Origin: an uncultured Eubacteriales bacterium
GTDB lineage: Bacteria > Bacillota > Clostridia > Tissierellales > Peptoniphilaceae
Direction of reading: 5' to 3'
Length of the DNA stretch: 64,000 bases
Assembly: GCA_900540185.1 (NCBI GenBank)
Contig: UQFH01000004.1
Span: forward strand, 1-64,000
A program made the position numbers and the translations under genes. A model generated the notes under the pieces. The model had not been told where the DNA came from and did no database searches. It saw nothing but the letters and a program-made list of their open reading frames with translations. Every line of letters begins with the position of its first letter. Position 1 is the first letter of the stretch. This document shows positions 53,464 to 61,855 of this stretch, piece by piece.

Positions 53464-54741
53464 ATGAAGATTGAAACTTATAATACTTATATTGAAATTC
53501 TTAAAAGTGAATTGAAGCCCGCAATGGGTTGCACGGAGCCTATTGCCATTGCACTCGCTTCAGCGAAGTGCAGAGAAATTCTGGGAAAAACTCCGCAAAA
53601 AATTACCGCAACATGTAGCGGAAACATAATAAAAAATGTAAAAGCTGTGCTCGTGCCGAATTCAAACGGGCAAAAAGGCGTTGAAGCCGCAGCTGTTTTG
53701 GGCGCAGTCGCCGGCGACAGCTCGCTCGGACTTGAAGTTATATCAAAAGCCACAAAGGACGATGCTGAACTTGCAAGAAAACTTGTAAACGAAGGTATAT
53801 GCAGCGTTAAACTTAAAGAAGGCGTCGACAATCTGTATATTGAAATCGAACAAATCGCAGGCGATGACAAAGCGATTGTTGAAGTTATTACTAAACACGA
53901 TAATATTACTTATATAGAAAAAAACGGAGAAGTGATTTTAAAGGGAGAAAATGTTCTAAAAAAAGAAAATTCAAAGAAGGAACTTTTAAATCTCGATGAA
54001 ATTTACGAGTTTGCAAACACCGTTAAAATAGATGATATAAGAGAAGTCATTCAAAGACAAATCGACTACAACACCGCCATCTCCGAAGAAGGAATCACGA
54101 ATGATTGGGGCGAATGTGTCGGAAAAACAACTCTGGAAATCGGGGACAACAGCGTGCGTACAAAAGCAATTGCAATGGCAGCCGCAGGTTCTGATGCGCG
54201 TATGAACGGTTGCGCTCTTCCGGTCGTTATAAACTCCGGCAGCGGCAATCAAGGAATGACTTGCACTCTTCCGGTGGTAGTATTTGCAAAAGACCTCGGC
54301 GTGAGCGAAGAAAAACTTATGAGAGCTCTGGTTTTTACAAATCTTATAGCAATTCACCAAAAGAGATATATCGGGGACCTTTCCGCATATTGCGGTGCGG
54401 TTTCCGCAGGTGCGGCAGCAGGTTGCGGCATCGCATATCTCCACGACGAACCGTTTGAAACTATAAAATACACACTCACAAACACTCTTGCAACAACGAG
54501 CGGCATTGTGTGCGACGGTGCGAAATCCTCGTGCGCTTCGAAAATTGCGGCTTCCGTAAATGCTTCGATTCTCGCATATGAAATGGCAAAAAGAGGCAGA
54601 CATTTCCGCCCGGGCGAAGGAATAGTTGCAAATGATGCTGAAGAGACAGTTCAAAACGTCGGACATGTCGCAAAAGAAGGCATGCGCGAGACAGACGTTG
54701 AAATTTTAAATCTTATGAATAACAATATTCCAAAAGAATAA
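53464..54741 (+). CDS. L-cysteine desulfidase family protein (UPF0597)
   Basis: 425 residues. Relatives convert cysteine to sulfide, ammonia and pyruvate with a [4Fe-4S] cluster. Candidate cluster cysteines are Cys23 in MGCTEP and those in AYCGAVSAGAAAGCGIAYL and GIVCDGAKSSCASKI. The family also includes YhaM/CyuA. An oxygen-sensitive amino-acid-degrading enzyme fits the fermentative context. Substrate is inferred from the family; a serine dehydratase-like role is the alternative. Confidence 0.9.
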   Translation: MKIETYNTYIEILKSELKPAMGCTEPIAIALASAKCREILGKTPQKITATCSGNIIKNVKAVLVPNSNGQKGVEAAAVLGAVAGDSSLGLEVISKATKDDAELARKLVNEGICSVKLKEGVDNLYIEIEQIAGDDKAIVEVITKHDNITYIEKNGEVILKGENVLKKENSKKELLNLDEIYEFANTVKIDDIREVIQRQIDYNTAISEEGITNDWGECVGKTTLEIGDNSVRTKAIAMAAAGSDARMNGCALPVVINSGSGNQGMTCTLPVVVFAKDLGVSEEKLMRALVFTNLIAIHQKRYIGDLSAYCGAVSAGAAAGCGIAYLHDEPFETIKYTLTNTLATTSGIVCDGAKSSCASKIAASVNASILAYEMAKRGRHFRPGEGIVANDAEETVQNVGHVAKEGMRETDVEILNLMNNNIPKE

Positions 54742-54752
54742 TTTATGTAAAA

Positions 54753-54779
54753 AAGATGCAGCCAATTTGGTTGCATCTT
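54753..54779. terminator. Bidirectional terminator
   Basis: AAGATGCAGCCAA pairs with TTGGTTGCATCTT. It sits between the converging desulfidase-like gene and the small membrane protein, with a T-rich tail on the plus strand. Confidence 0.85.
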
Positions 54780-55055
54780 CTATTTTAATTTCGAAATTGT
54801 CTCAGCCACTTCGAAATAGCCCACAAAATAAATCAGTAAAATTAAAATTGCTATCGAGATTGCGAGCAAAACAAGCGACTGTTTTTTTCCATATTTATGG
54901 CTCAGATTTTCATAAAAATTTACTATAAGGGCGGAGTTTATCACAAGTACAAAAACTTTTAAAACGCTTTGAAATGAAATCAAAAAACATGCTGCAATAT
55001 AAAAAACAAGCGTTGCCGTCAATATTTCAAAAAAATAGTTCAGATATTTTTTCAT
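54780..55055 (-). CDS. Small membrane protein, unknown function
   Basis: 91 residues from ATG 55055, which has GGGAGGTG upstream; an in-frame start at 55100 lies outside that signal. Three hydrophobic helices (about 6-25, 30-46 and 59-80) are separated by a short polar loop with HKYGKKQ. I recognise no family. It is a single gene ending at the bidirectional terminator. Confidence 0.8.
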   Translation of the reverse strand: MKKYLNYFFEILTATLVFYIAACFLISFQSVLKVFVLVINSALIVNFYENLSHKYGKKQSLVLLAISIAILILLIYFVGYFEVAETISKLK

Positions 55056-55111
55056 CGAGCACCTCCCAAGAGTTATTATATCACAAGATTGGACAGACAC
55101 AAATTCCCGGT

Positions 55112-55140
55112 TTTACATATTTTCTATTTTATATTATAAT
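55112..55140 (+). promoter_or_regulatory. Promoter of thiC
   Basis: TTTACA (55112-55117), 17 bp spacer, TATAAT (55135-55140), directly before the TPP riboswitch. Confidence 0.7.
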
Positions 55141-55156
55141 ATTTATACGAATATTT

Positions 55157-55235
55157 GTGGGAGCTTTTTGCTGAGAGTAACTTTTTAGTTTGACCATTTG
55201 AACCTGTAGGATAATGCCTGCGTAGGGATTGCAAG
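55157..55235 (+). ncRNA. TPP riboswitch (THI element)
   Basis: The two conserved parts are clear: GCTGAGAG at 55170-55177 in the pyrimidine-sensing arm, and ACCTGTAGGATAATGCCTG with CGTAGGGATTGCAAG at 55202-55235 in the pyrophosphate arm. It binds thiamine pyrophosphate and represses the next gene, thiC. Confidence 0.95.
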
Positions 55236-55237
55236 AG

Positions 55238-55268
55238 GAACCCCTGTATTATTAGGAGGTTTTTTTAT
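55238..55268 (+). promoter_or_regulatory. Expression platform of the TPP riboswitch
   Basis: AACCCCT (about 55239-55245) can pair with AGGAGGTT (about 55254-55261) with a bulged A, and seven T follow. The hairpin hides the thiC Shine-Dalgarno and also looks like a terminator, so repression may act on transcription, translation or both. Confidence 0.65.
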
Positions 55269-55270
55269 TT

Positions 55271-56569
55271 ATGAAATATAAGACACAGATGGAAGCCGCA
55301 AAACACGGTTTTGTTACCGACGAAATGAAAATTGTGGCTGAGAAAGAAGGCGTTTCAACGGATTATCTTTTGGAAAAAATCGCTATAGGCGAAATAATTA
55401 TTCCAAGAAATAAAAATCATAATTCGATTTCACCGGAAGGAATCGGCACGGGATTAAAGACAAAAATCAATGTCAATCTCGGCATTTCAAAAGATATAAA
55501 CGATATGGAGCTCGAAATGAAAAAAGTCGACATGGCTCTTAGTCTCGGATCCGAAGCGATAATGGACCTTTCGAATTACGGAAAGACCCAAGAGTTTAGA
55601 AAAAAACTTATTGAAAAGTCCACCGCGATGATTGGAACTGTTCCGATGTACGACGCGGTCGGTTTTCTAGACAAGGGCTTAAGTTTTATTAAGCCTGAAG
55701 AATTTCTCGACGTTGTAAGAAATCATGCGGAAAACGGAGTCGACTTCGTGACCATTCACGCCGGCATAAACAAACAAAATGCGGAAATATATTTGAGAAA
55801 CAGACGTGTGAACGAAATCGTTTCAAGGGGCGGCTCACTTCTTTTCGGTTGGATGAAGATGAACGACAGAGAAAATCCGTTTTATGAATATTACGACGAG
55901 CTTTTGGAAATCTGCAGAGAATATGACGTCACACTCTCGCTCGGAGACTCGCTTCGTCCGGGCGGAATAACCGATGCGACCGACCCGGGGCAAATTTCGG
56001 AGCTCATCACTCTCGGCGAACTCACAAAGAGAGCGTGGGAAAAGGATGTGCAGGTTATGATCGAAGGACCGGGTCATGTGCCGATTGGAGATATCGAGAT
56101 GAATGTGAAACTCGAGAAAAAGCTCTGCCACAATGCGCCGTTTTATGTATTGGGACCGCTTGTAACCGACGTTGCGCCCGGATACGACCACATCACATCC
56201 GCAATCGGCGGCGCAATCGCCGCAGCGCACGGTGCGGACTTTCTTTGCTATGTAACCCCTGCGGAACATTTAAGACTCCCTGATGTCGACGACGTCAAAG
56301 AAGGAATCATCGCCGCAAAAATCGCCGCTCATGCCGGAGATATTAACAAAATCAAAAGCGCACGAAAATGGGACCTCGAGATGAGCAAGCGCCGCCAAAA
56401 ACTCGACTGGGAAGGAATGTTCGAGCTTGCACTGGACCCTGAAAAAGCAAGGCGCTACAGAGCCGAGTCAAAGCCGACGGACGAAAACACCTGCACAATG
56501 TGTGGAGCAATGTGCTCTATGAAAAATATGAACTTGATTCTCGAGGGCAAGGACATAAAAATCGACTAA
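55271..56569 (+). CDS. thiC: Phosphomethylpyrimidine synthase ThiC
   Basis: Radical SAM enzyme that turns aminoimidazole ribotide into HMP-P for thiamine. 432 residues, the short form lacking the N-terminal extension of E. coli ThiC. Motifs seen: EGIGTGLKTKINVNLG, FVTIHAGIN, SLGDSLRPGGITDATD, EGPGHVPI and a C-terminal cluster motif Cys408-x2-Cys411-x3-Cys415. The TPP riboswitch upstream supports ThiC over the paralogue BzaF. No other thiamine gene is in the window. Confidence 0.97.
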   Translation: MKYKTQMEAAKHGFVTDEMKIVAEKEGVSTDYLLEKIAIGEIIIPRNKNHNSISPEGIGTGLKTKINVNLGISKDINDMELEMKKVDMALSLGSEAIMDLSNYGKTQEFRKKLIEKSTAMIGTVPMYDAVGFLDKGLSFIKPEEFLDVVRNHAENGVDFVTIHAGINKQNAEIYLRNRRVNEIVSRGGSLLFGWMKMNDRENPFYEYYDELLEICREYDVTLSLGDSLRPGGITDATDPGQISELITLGELTKRAWEKDVQVMIEGPGHVPIGDIEMNVKLEKKLCHNAPFYVLGPLVTDVAPGYDHITSAIGGAIAAAHGADFLCYVTPAEHLRLPDVDDVKEGIIAAKIAAHAGDINKIKSARKWDLEMSKRRQKLDWEGMFELALDPEKARRYRAESKPTDENTCTMCGAMCSMKNMNLILEGKDIKID

Positions 56570-56571
56570 AG

Positions 56572-56612
56572 AAAAAAGCTTGTATTCCCGATTGGGAGCA
56601 AGCTCTTTTTTT
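56572..56612. terminator. Bidirectional terminator after thiC
   Basis: AGCTTG (56577-56582) pairs with CAAGCT (56599-56604), with an inner CCC-GATT-GGG. Seven T follow on the plus strand and six on the minus strand. Confidence 0.9.
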
Positions 56613-56621
56613 GCACATTTT

Positions 56622-56912
56622 TTATTTTTTCGAATCATCGGCTTTAAATATTTTCCAAATGTCGCTCGACGTGCTTTTTAAAAAATCATAAACATTTGTA
56701 TTTTTCAAATATTCCTCGGACTCTTTCAGGAAATCTTGCATCGCAGCCTTTCCCATCTCGTAACCGTTCCCGATTTTTCCGTAGCTCTTCTTTGAAAAAT
56801 CAGTCGTAGCTTCAACGCTCTTCGAAAACATTTCCTCAAACTTTTCCTTGCCCATAAATTCGCTCAGCTTTTTCATGTTTTCGCTTTGGAAAAATTTGTT
56901 GACCGAGTCCAT
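56622..56912 (-). CDS. Small hypothetical protein
   Basis: 96 residues, charged, mostly helical in appearance, with no membrane segment or signal peptide. It contains MGKEKFEEMFSKSVEATTDF. The ribosome site before ATG 56912 is poor (AAAAAG), so the start is uncertain. It lies 30 bp after the zinc-ribbon gene and may be coupled to it. No family recognised. Confidence 0.6.
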   Translation of the reverse strand: MDSVNKFFQSENMKKLSEFMGKEKFEEMFSKSVEATTDFSKKSYGKIGNGYEMGKAAMQDFLKESEEYLKNTNVYDFLKSTSSDIWKIFKADDSKK

Positions 56913-56942
56913 ATTCTTTTTATATGCGTCGTTTATTTTTTT

Positions 56943-57725
56943 TCAACTTTTTTCGGCGCCGTTCTTTACATTTTTCGCCTGTTCATTCGAAAAATCGAAA
57001 ATCGCCTTTGTCGCCTTTTTACCGTAGTCATTTATCGAATCGTAAACATTGTTTATAGTCTCTTTCATCGACTCGAGCTCTGCACTTTCCGAAATCTCCT
57101 TTCGGGCATTGTCTACGAGTACGTTGAAATCAATTTTCTTATAATTCTCCGTAACATAGTCCACCAATTTTTCCGGATTCATCTTCTCAAACATTTCTAA
57201 AATTTCTTTTCTGCCGCTATCCAAAATTTCGTTCTCTTGAAAAGGTTTTGTGAGGAACTTAAACGGCTCTTTGAAATCAAAATCGTCAATTTCATTTTTT
57301 AAATACGCGATATAAAGCCTTGCTTCGAGAGGCGTCTTAAAATCGAGCACCGAGTTGTCCTTAAAGACTTCTTTTAATTCATCGCGCACTTCGTCTCCCC
57401 TGCCCGCTTTAATATATGAATCGATAATCTTGAGCTTTTTTTCATAATCCATCTCGTGAGCCTTTGTCACCGGATATTTCTCCGTAATTTTTTCATAATT
57501 TCCCTTTTTGTACTCATAACTGAAGTCAAAAAAGAAATAGCTTGCAACAAATACAATCGCAACTATTGAAACGGTTATAAGAAGCGCTTTCCAAAAATCA
57601 CCGAGTCCGGATTTGTTCTCGGAAACACTTTCTTTAAAATCCTTTTCTTTCTCCGTCGGCTCCCCGCAAAATCTGCAGAACTTGGAGTTGTCATCTATTT
57701 TATTTCCACATTTTTTACAATACAT
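56943..57725 (-). CDS. Zinc-ribbon membrane protein, unknown function
   Basis: 260 residues from ATG 57725 (GGAGGGG upstream; a TTG at 57737 overlaps that site). The N-terminal double-CxxC zinc ribbon is MYCKKCGN and FCRFCGEP. A charged linker and one membrane helix (about residues 46-67) follow. The rest is a helical region, partly resembling TcaA/YvbJ-type zinc-ribbon envelope proteins in layout. It ends with DFSNEQAKNVKNGAEKS. It follows the FAD oxidoreductase gene. Confidence 0.8.
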   Translation of the reverse strand: MYCKKCGNKIDDNSKFCRFCGEPTEKEKDFKESVSENKSGLGDFWKALLITVSIVAIVFVASYFFFDFSYEYKKGNYEKITEKYPVTKAHEMDYEKKLKIIDSYIKAGRGDEVRDELKEVFKDNSVLDFKTPLEARLYIAYLKNEIDDFDFKEPFKFLTKPFQENEILDSGRKEILEMFEKMNPEKLVDYVTENYKKIDFNVLVDNARKEISESAELESMKETINNVYDSINDYGKKATKAIFDFSNEQAKNVKNGAEKS

Positions 57726-57737
57726 ATTCCCCTCCAA

Positions 57738-58808
57738 TTAAACTTTCATATATTTTCTATCGATTCTGTCCTTGAGCCACCACGACAGCTTTCCGTAATA
57801 CGATAAATTACCGTAGTTCATAATCGCTTTTTTGCCGCCGCAATTTAATATCTGCAAATATTTTAGTTGCGGAGCGTAAGCTTTTTTGTCGCCCGTGTTT
57901 TTAAGTGCGCTCATCAAATTCTCAAGTAAAATCGGCGCCTCTCTTATCGCAAACACTCCTGCTTTCGGAAGTTTCGGATATCTCTTGATATTTGCCGAGT
58001 CGCCCATTGAAAAAGTGTTTTCATCGACCATAAGTCTCTCGTCAACTGTCACATAATTTCTCTCGTCCACATCAAAATCGATATATTTAACGTCTACGCC
58101 TTTAAAACCGGAGGTCAGAAATACATAGTCAAAATCAAAGTTGCCATTTTCGGTTACTATGGTATGGTTTTTAATTTCGGTAACAAAGCTACCCTCCACC
58201 AAATTTATATTTTTCTTGTTTAACAATTTTCTAACCTTTTTTCTCGAGCTTTCGTTAAAATTTTGCAAAATTTCTCCGGAGGTTATTATTGTGATGTCGA
58301 AGTTTTTAAACGCCTCTTTGAAAGAAAACGCAAGTTCAACCCCCGACGCCCCTCCGCCGATAAAATAAACCCTTTTTCGAGAATCCTTAAACCCTTGTTT
58401 TAAAAAGTTCTCCTTCGCTGCGACAAGCTCTGAAATCGGTTTCACATTTAAAACTCCGCTTCCGTCAACGGGGAAATTCACATTTGCAATACTTCCCAAA
58501 TTGATTGACAAAAAATCATATCCGTATTCATTTTTATCTGTCGTTACAATTTTTTTATTTTTATCTATCGAAATAATCTTCTCTTCGACATAGTTCACAT
58601 TCGCCTTTTTTGAAAGTTCTCGAACGTCAAACGAAATCTCCTCTTCGGAATAAATGCCTTCGATAAATCCGGAGAGCATTCCCGAATAATACTGCTTTCC
58701 AAAGTCGGTTATGAGAGTTATGTCGATATCTTTCATCGGTGACTTTATAAGCTTTTTTAAAATATTTATATGTCCGTGGCCGCCGCCCGCCAAAATTAAT
58801 TTTTTCAT
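57738..58808 (-). CDS. FAD/NAD(P)-dependent oxidoreductase, SelD-associated NDH-2 type
   Basis: 356 residues of the pyridine-nucleotide-disulfide oxidoreductase fold. The FAD site is LAGGGHGHINILKK, the NAD site FIGGGASGVELAF, and the second FAD motif is FSMGDSANI. YYSGMLSGFIEGIY and the C-terminal DRKYM are typical of the NADH dehydrogenase-like proteins that occur alone or fused to SelD. No selD gene is near, so a link to selenium is not supported here. GTGAGGTG precedes the ATG. Confidence 0.88.
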   Translation of the reverse strand: MKKLILAGGGHGHINILKKLIKSPMKDIDITLITDFGKQYYSGMLSGFIEGIYSEEEISFDVRELSKKANVNYVEEKIISIDKNKKIVTTDKNEYGYDFLSINLGSIANVNFPVDGSGVLNVKPISELVAAKENFLKQGFKDSRKRVYFIGGGASGVELAFSFKEAFKNFDITIITSGEILQNFNESSRKKVRKLLNKKNINLVEGSFVTEIKNHTIVTENGNFDFDYVFLTSGFKGVDVKYIDFDVDERNYVTVDERLMVDENTFSMGDSANIKRYPKLPKAGVFAIREAPILLENLMSALKNTGDKKAYAPQLKYLQILNCGGKKAIMNYGNLSYYGKLSWWLKDRIDRKYMKV

Positions 58809-58858
58809 ACAAGCACCTCACATTAATAATACCCTTTTATTAACCTTGATATGCATAA

Positions 58859-58884
58859 ATAAAAAAGCGACTTTCGCCGCTTAA
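58859..58884 (-). terminator. Terminator of lrgAB
   Basis: AAGCG (58865-58869) pairs with CGCTT (58878-58882) around a GCGA/TCGC-like centre, with a TTTTTT run on the minus strand. Confidence 0.75.
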
Positions 58885-58888
58885 AAAA

Positions 58889-59545
58889 TTATAAAAACAT
58901 TCCAAAAATTACCGTCACAATTCCGCTCACAACCATAGCAAGACTCGATGCCGCTGCAACTTCGTCGCCCATCTCCGCCGCTTTCGAAGTGCCGATGGCG
59001 TGACTTGCAGAGCCCAAAGCGAGCCCCTGCGCAATCGGATTTTTAATTTTAAACAGTTTAAAAATTCCGTTTGAAATAATGCTTCCAAAAATTCCCGTCA
59101 TAATAATTGCAAAAACCGTTATCGACGGAATGCCGCCGATCGCTTCGCTCAGTCCAATGCCGATTGCGGTTGTGATACTCTTTGGAAGAAAACTCATAAA
59201 ATGTTCGCGCTCAAGATTAAACACAAGCTTGATTAAAAAAATCGATGCGCCGCTTGTGATTACTCCAACGACCACGCCCACCAAAATCGCTTTCATATGC
59301 TTTTTGAGTTTCTTCATCTCGCGTCTCAATGGAATTGCAAGCGCAATAGTCGCAGGTGTCAAAAACAAATTTATAACGTCCGCGCCCTCTTTGTAGCTCT
59401 CGTAATCGATTTTTGTAAACATAAGAATCATAATTATTGTTATAATACTTAAAAATAGCGGATTTAAATAATCCTTTCCGATTTTTTCCTTCAGTTTATT
59501 CATAATTAAATAAACTATAAGAGTCAATAAAATTCCTAAAATCAT
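58889..59545 (-). CDS. lrgB: LrgB/CidB family membrane protein
   Basis: 218 residues with about seven hydrophobic helices. Family segments are FLPKSITTAIGIGLSEAIGG and ALGSASHAIGTSKAAEMGDE. It works with LrgA in murein hydrolase control or, as found in other bacteria, in export of small metabolites such as glycolate or pyruvate. It overlaps lrgA by 4 bp. Confidence 0.93.
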   Translation of the reverse strand: MILGILLTLIVYLIMNKLKEKIGKDYLNPLFLSIITIIMILMFTKIDYESYKEGADVINLFLTPATIALAIPLRREMKKLKKHMKAILVGVVVGVITSGASIFLIKLVFNLEREHFMSFLPKSITTAIGIGLSEAIGGIPSITVFAIIMTGIFGSIISNGIFKLFKIKNPIAQGLALGSASHAIGTSKAAEMGDEVAAASSLAMVVSGIVTVIFGMFL

Positions 59546-59889
59546 TTCTTTTTCTCCACCAACTTTTGTGTCACAACGCCCACCGCCGTCATTACAATCG
59601 CCGTCGAAAGAGTTATAACAAAAACCATCGGAACGGCGACAATTTTTAATACGTCGAGATATTTAATAAGTCCGACCCCCGCCGGGACAAAAAGTATCGG
59701 CATAATTTTTATCAAATAGTCGCCCGTCATTTCCACGTCTTCGGTCTTTAATACTTTTAACTCCAACAACACAAACAAAATTACAATGCCTATGATTGAC
59801 GGCGGAATATTTATCGGCAAAAGTTTTGCTATAATTTCCGAAATAAAAGTAATGCCGAAATAAATTGCAAGTTCTTTTAATAGTTTCAT
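59542..59889 (-). CDS. lrgA: LrgA/CidA holin-like protein
   Basis: 115 residues from ATG 59889 with GGAGG upstream; a TTG at 59901 overlaps that site. Four hydrophobic helices. The LPINIPPSIIGIVILFVLLE and PILFVPAGVGLI segments are typical of the family. It forms a two-gene unit with lrgB. No LytSR-type regulator genes are adjacent. Confidence 0.93.
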   Translation of the reverse strand: MKLLKELAIYFGITFISEIIAKLLPINIPPSIIGIVILFVLLELKVLKTEDVEMTGDYLIKIMPILFVPAGVGLIKYLDVLKIVAVPMVFVITLSTAIVMTAVGVVTQKLVEKKK

Positions 59890-60319
59890 CTCTACCTCCA
59901 AAGATATTATAACAAAAAATAATTTATTAAACTATATATTATGTTAATTTAAATTATAAAGCATCTATCTATTAAATTTTGCGCAGTATAAAAACAGTTT
60001 TGAAATATTTACAAATTTGTTAATTTATAAAATTCAAAAACAGTTATCACTAATTTTTATTTTTTATTATTAGAAAATGAAATCCGTTAAACACTTAATT
60101 TCAAATATATTTTTATATATTTACACTCATTTGATAATTATTCCTTGCTTTTAATTATATTTAATAATTAAACTTTTTGAAAGAATTTAATATATATATT
60201 GTAAACAGTGTTAAAAATAAAATAAAATGATTACAATTTGTTTAATATGCTCAAAATCTCTTTATTTTCTTCCAATATTTTTGTATAATGAAAAAAATCA
60301 AAACATGGAACAAGAAAGG
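59890..60319. other. AT-rich divergent intergenic region
   Basis: About 430 bp without a gene between lrgA and the permease. A TATAAT at 60284-60289 (TTGTATAAT) is a possible plus-strand -10 box, but no good -35 matches it. Nothing else recognised. Confidence 0.45.
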
Positions 60320-60352
60320 ACAATTTCTGCTTGATTTTTAAACAGAAATTGT
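60320..60352 (+). promoter_or_regulatory. Leader hairpin before the APC permease
   Basis: ACAATTTCTG (60320-60329) and CAGAAATTGT (60343-60352) form a perfect 10-bp stem with a 13-nt loop, 30 bp before the ATG. There is no T-run, so it is not an ordinary terminator. It could be an operator or an mRNA stability element. Confidence 0.55.
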
Positions 60353-60382
60353 AAAGTATTAAATTTATTTCAGGAGGTTTTT

Positions 60383-61810
60383 ATGGAACTACAAGAAAAA
60401 AAGATTAGCACAAAGACTATGACTTTTATGTGCTTTTCAACTCTTTGGGGATTCGGCAATGTTTTAAACGGCTACGTTTATTTCAACGGCGTTCAAGTCA
60501 TAATTCCTTGGCTCTGCATGTTTTTATTATATTTCATTCCATATGCCCTTATGGTGGGTGAGCTCGGCTCCGCATTCAAACACTTGGGCGGCGGTGTGAC
60601 TTCGTGGATTCAGGAAACGACAAATGCAAAACTTGCTTATTATGCAGGATGGACCTATTGGGCTGTCCACATCGCATATATTGCCGGAAAAGGCTCGGGC
60701 GGACTTAAAGCCTTAAGCTGGATTATTTTTAGAAATGCCGACATATACGACAACTTTAAAACCATCTACGTTCAACTCGCAACGATTGCAATACTGTTTT
60801 TCTTCTGTTGGATGGCGACAAAAGGCATCAGCCCTTTGAAAAAATTAGGCGCATTGGCAGGTTCAAGCATGTTCATTATGGGAATTTTATTTATAGTTAT
60901 GATGTATGCCGCACCGATGATTAGCCCGAATTCTGCATTTTTGAAACAAGACTATTCATTTGCATCGCTTCTTCCGAAAGTGGACAAAAACTTTTTAAGT
61001 AACCTCGCAATTCTCGTGTTTGCAGTCGGCGGTATTGAAAAAATATCCCCTTATGTGAACAAGATGGATGGCGATCCTGCGAAGGAATTTCCTAAAACAA
61101 TAATGCTCTCAACACTCATGGTTGTTGTTAGCGCAATTTTTGGAACTATTGCGATGGGCATGATGTTTGACGTTGCAGAAATCAACGCAAACTTCGACTC
61201 ATACGCCGCAAACGGTGCATATTGGGCATTTCAAAGACTCGGCGAATACTATCACGTCGGAAATCTATTTTTAATCATCTATTCACTCTGCAATATGATT
61301 GGACAGTTCTCAACTCTTCTTATAAGCATTGACGCACCTTTGAGAATGCTTCTCGAAGACCCGAATGCAAGCCAATTCATTCCGAGAAAACTTCTTAAGA
61401 AAAATGAAAAAGGTGCATACACTCGAGGAATCGTTATGGTCGCTTGTCTCTCGGGACTCATTGCAGTTGTGCAAATGTTCGGTCCGGGCGCCGCAACGGT
61501 TATGAGACAGCTCACAAAGTTGGGCGGTGTCACAATGCCTCTAAGATATCTTTGGGTGTTTGTCGCATATATTGCGCTCAAGAAAAATCGCAGCGAACTT
61601 GAACGCGGCTACTCATTTATAAAAAACAAAGGCCTCGGAATTTTCGTCGGTGCTTGGTGCTTTGTAATCACACTCGCATGTTGTATTATGGGCATGTGGT
61701 CGCCGGACAAAGTTCAAATGGCGCTAAATATTGCAACACCTGCAATTATAGTTTTACTTGGGCTGCTCCTTCCGATTATCAGAAAATCCGAAGACAAAAA
61801 GCTCGTTTAG
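60383..61810 (+). CDS. APC superfamily amino-acid permease
   Basis: 475 residues with about 12 hydrophobic helices. The opening CFSTLWGFGNVLNGYVYFNG and the LMVGELGSAFKHLGGGVTSW segment match APC permeases of the glutamate/GABA antiporter group (YjeM/GadC-like). AGGAGG precedes the ATG. Glutamate uptake would fit the fermentation operon in this window, but the substrate cannot be read from the sequence. Confidence 0.88.
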   Translation: MELQEKKISTKTMTFMCFSTLWGFGNVLNGYVYFNGVQVIIPWLCMFLLYFIPYALMVGELGSAFKHLGGGVTSWIQETTNAKLAYYAGWTYWAVHIAYIAGKGSGGLKALSWIIFRNADIYDNFKTIYVQLATIAILFFFCWMATKGISPLKKLGALAGSSMFIMGILFIVMMYAAPMISPNSAFLKQDYSFASLLPKVDKNFLSNLAILVFAVGGIEKISPYVNKMDGDPAKEFPKTIMLSTLMVVVSAIFGTIAMGMMFDVAEINANFDSYAANGAYWAFQRLGEYYHVGNLFLIIYSLCNMIGQFSTLLISIDAPLRMLLEDPNASQFIPRKLLKKNEKGAYTRGIVMVACLSGLIAVVQMFGPGAATVMRQLTKLGGVTMPLRYLWVFVAYIALKKNRSELERGYSFIKNKGLGIFVGAWCFVITLACCIMGMWSPDKVQMALNIATPAIIVLLGLLLPIIRKSEDKKLV

Positions 61811-61818
61811 AATAATTT

Positions 61819-61852
61819 TAAAAGGCTATGAGAAAAAACTCATAGCCTTTAT
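61819..61852. terminator. Strong bidirectional terminator
   Basis: AAAGGCTATGAG (61821-61832) pairs perfectly with CTCATAGCCTTT (61839-61850) between the converging permease and kinase genes. Confidence 0.92.
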
Positions 61853-61855
61853 TTA

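Noticed and set aside
53986..54666. 226-codon minus-strand frame opposite the cysteine desulfidase-like gene
   Set aside because: Antisense to a strongly conserved gene, low complexity and no initiation signal.
55271..56569. BzaF (5-hydroxybenzimidazole synthase) instead of ThiC
   Set aside because: The paralogue would be expected near cobamide genes or a cobalamin riboswitch. Here a clear TPP riboswitch controls the gene.
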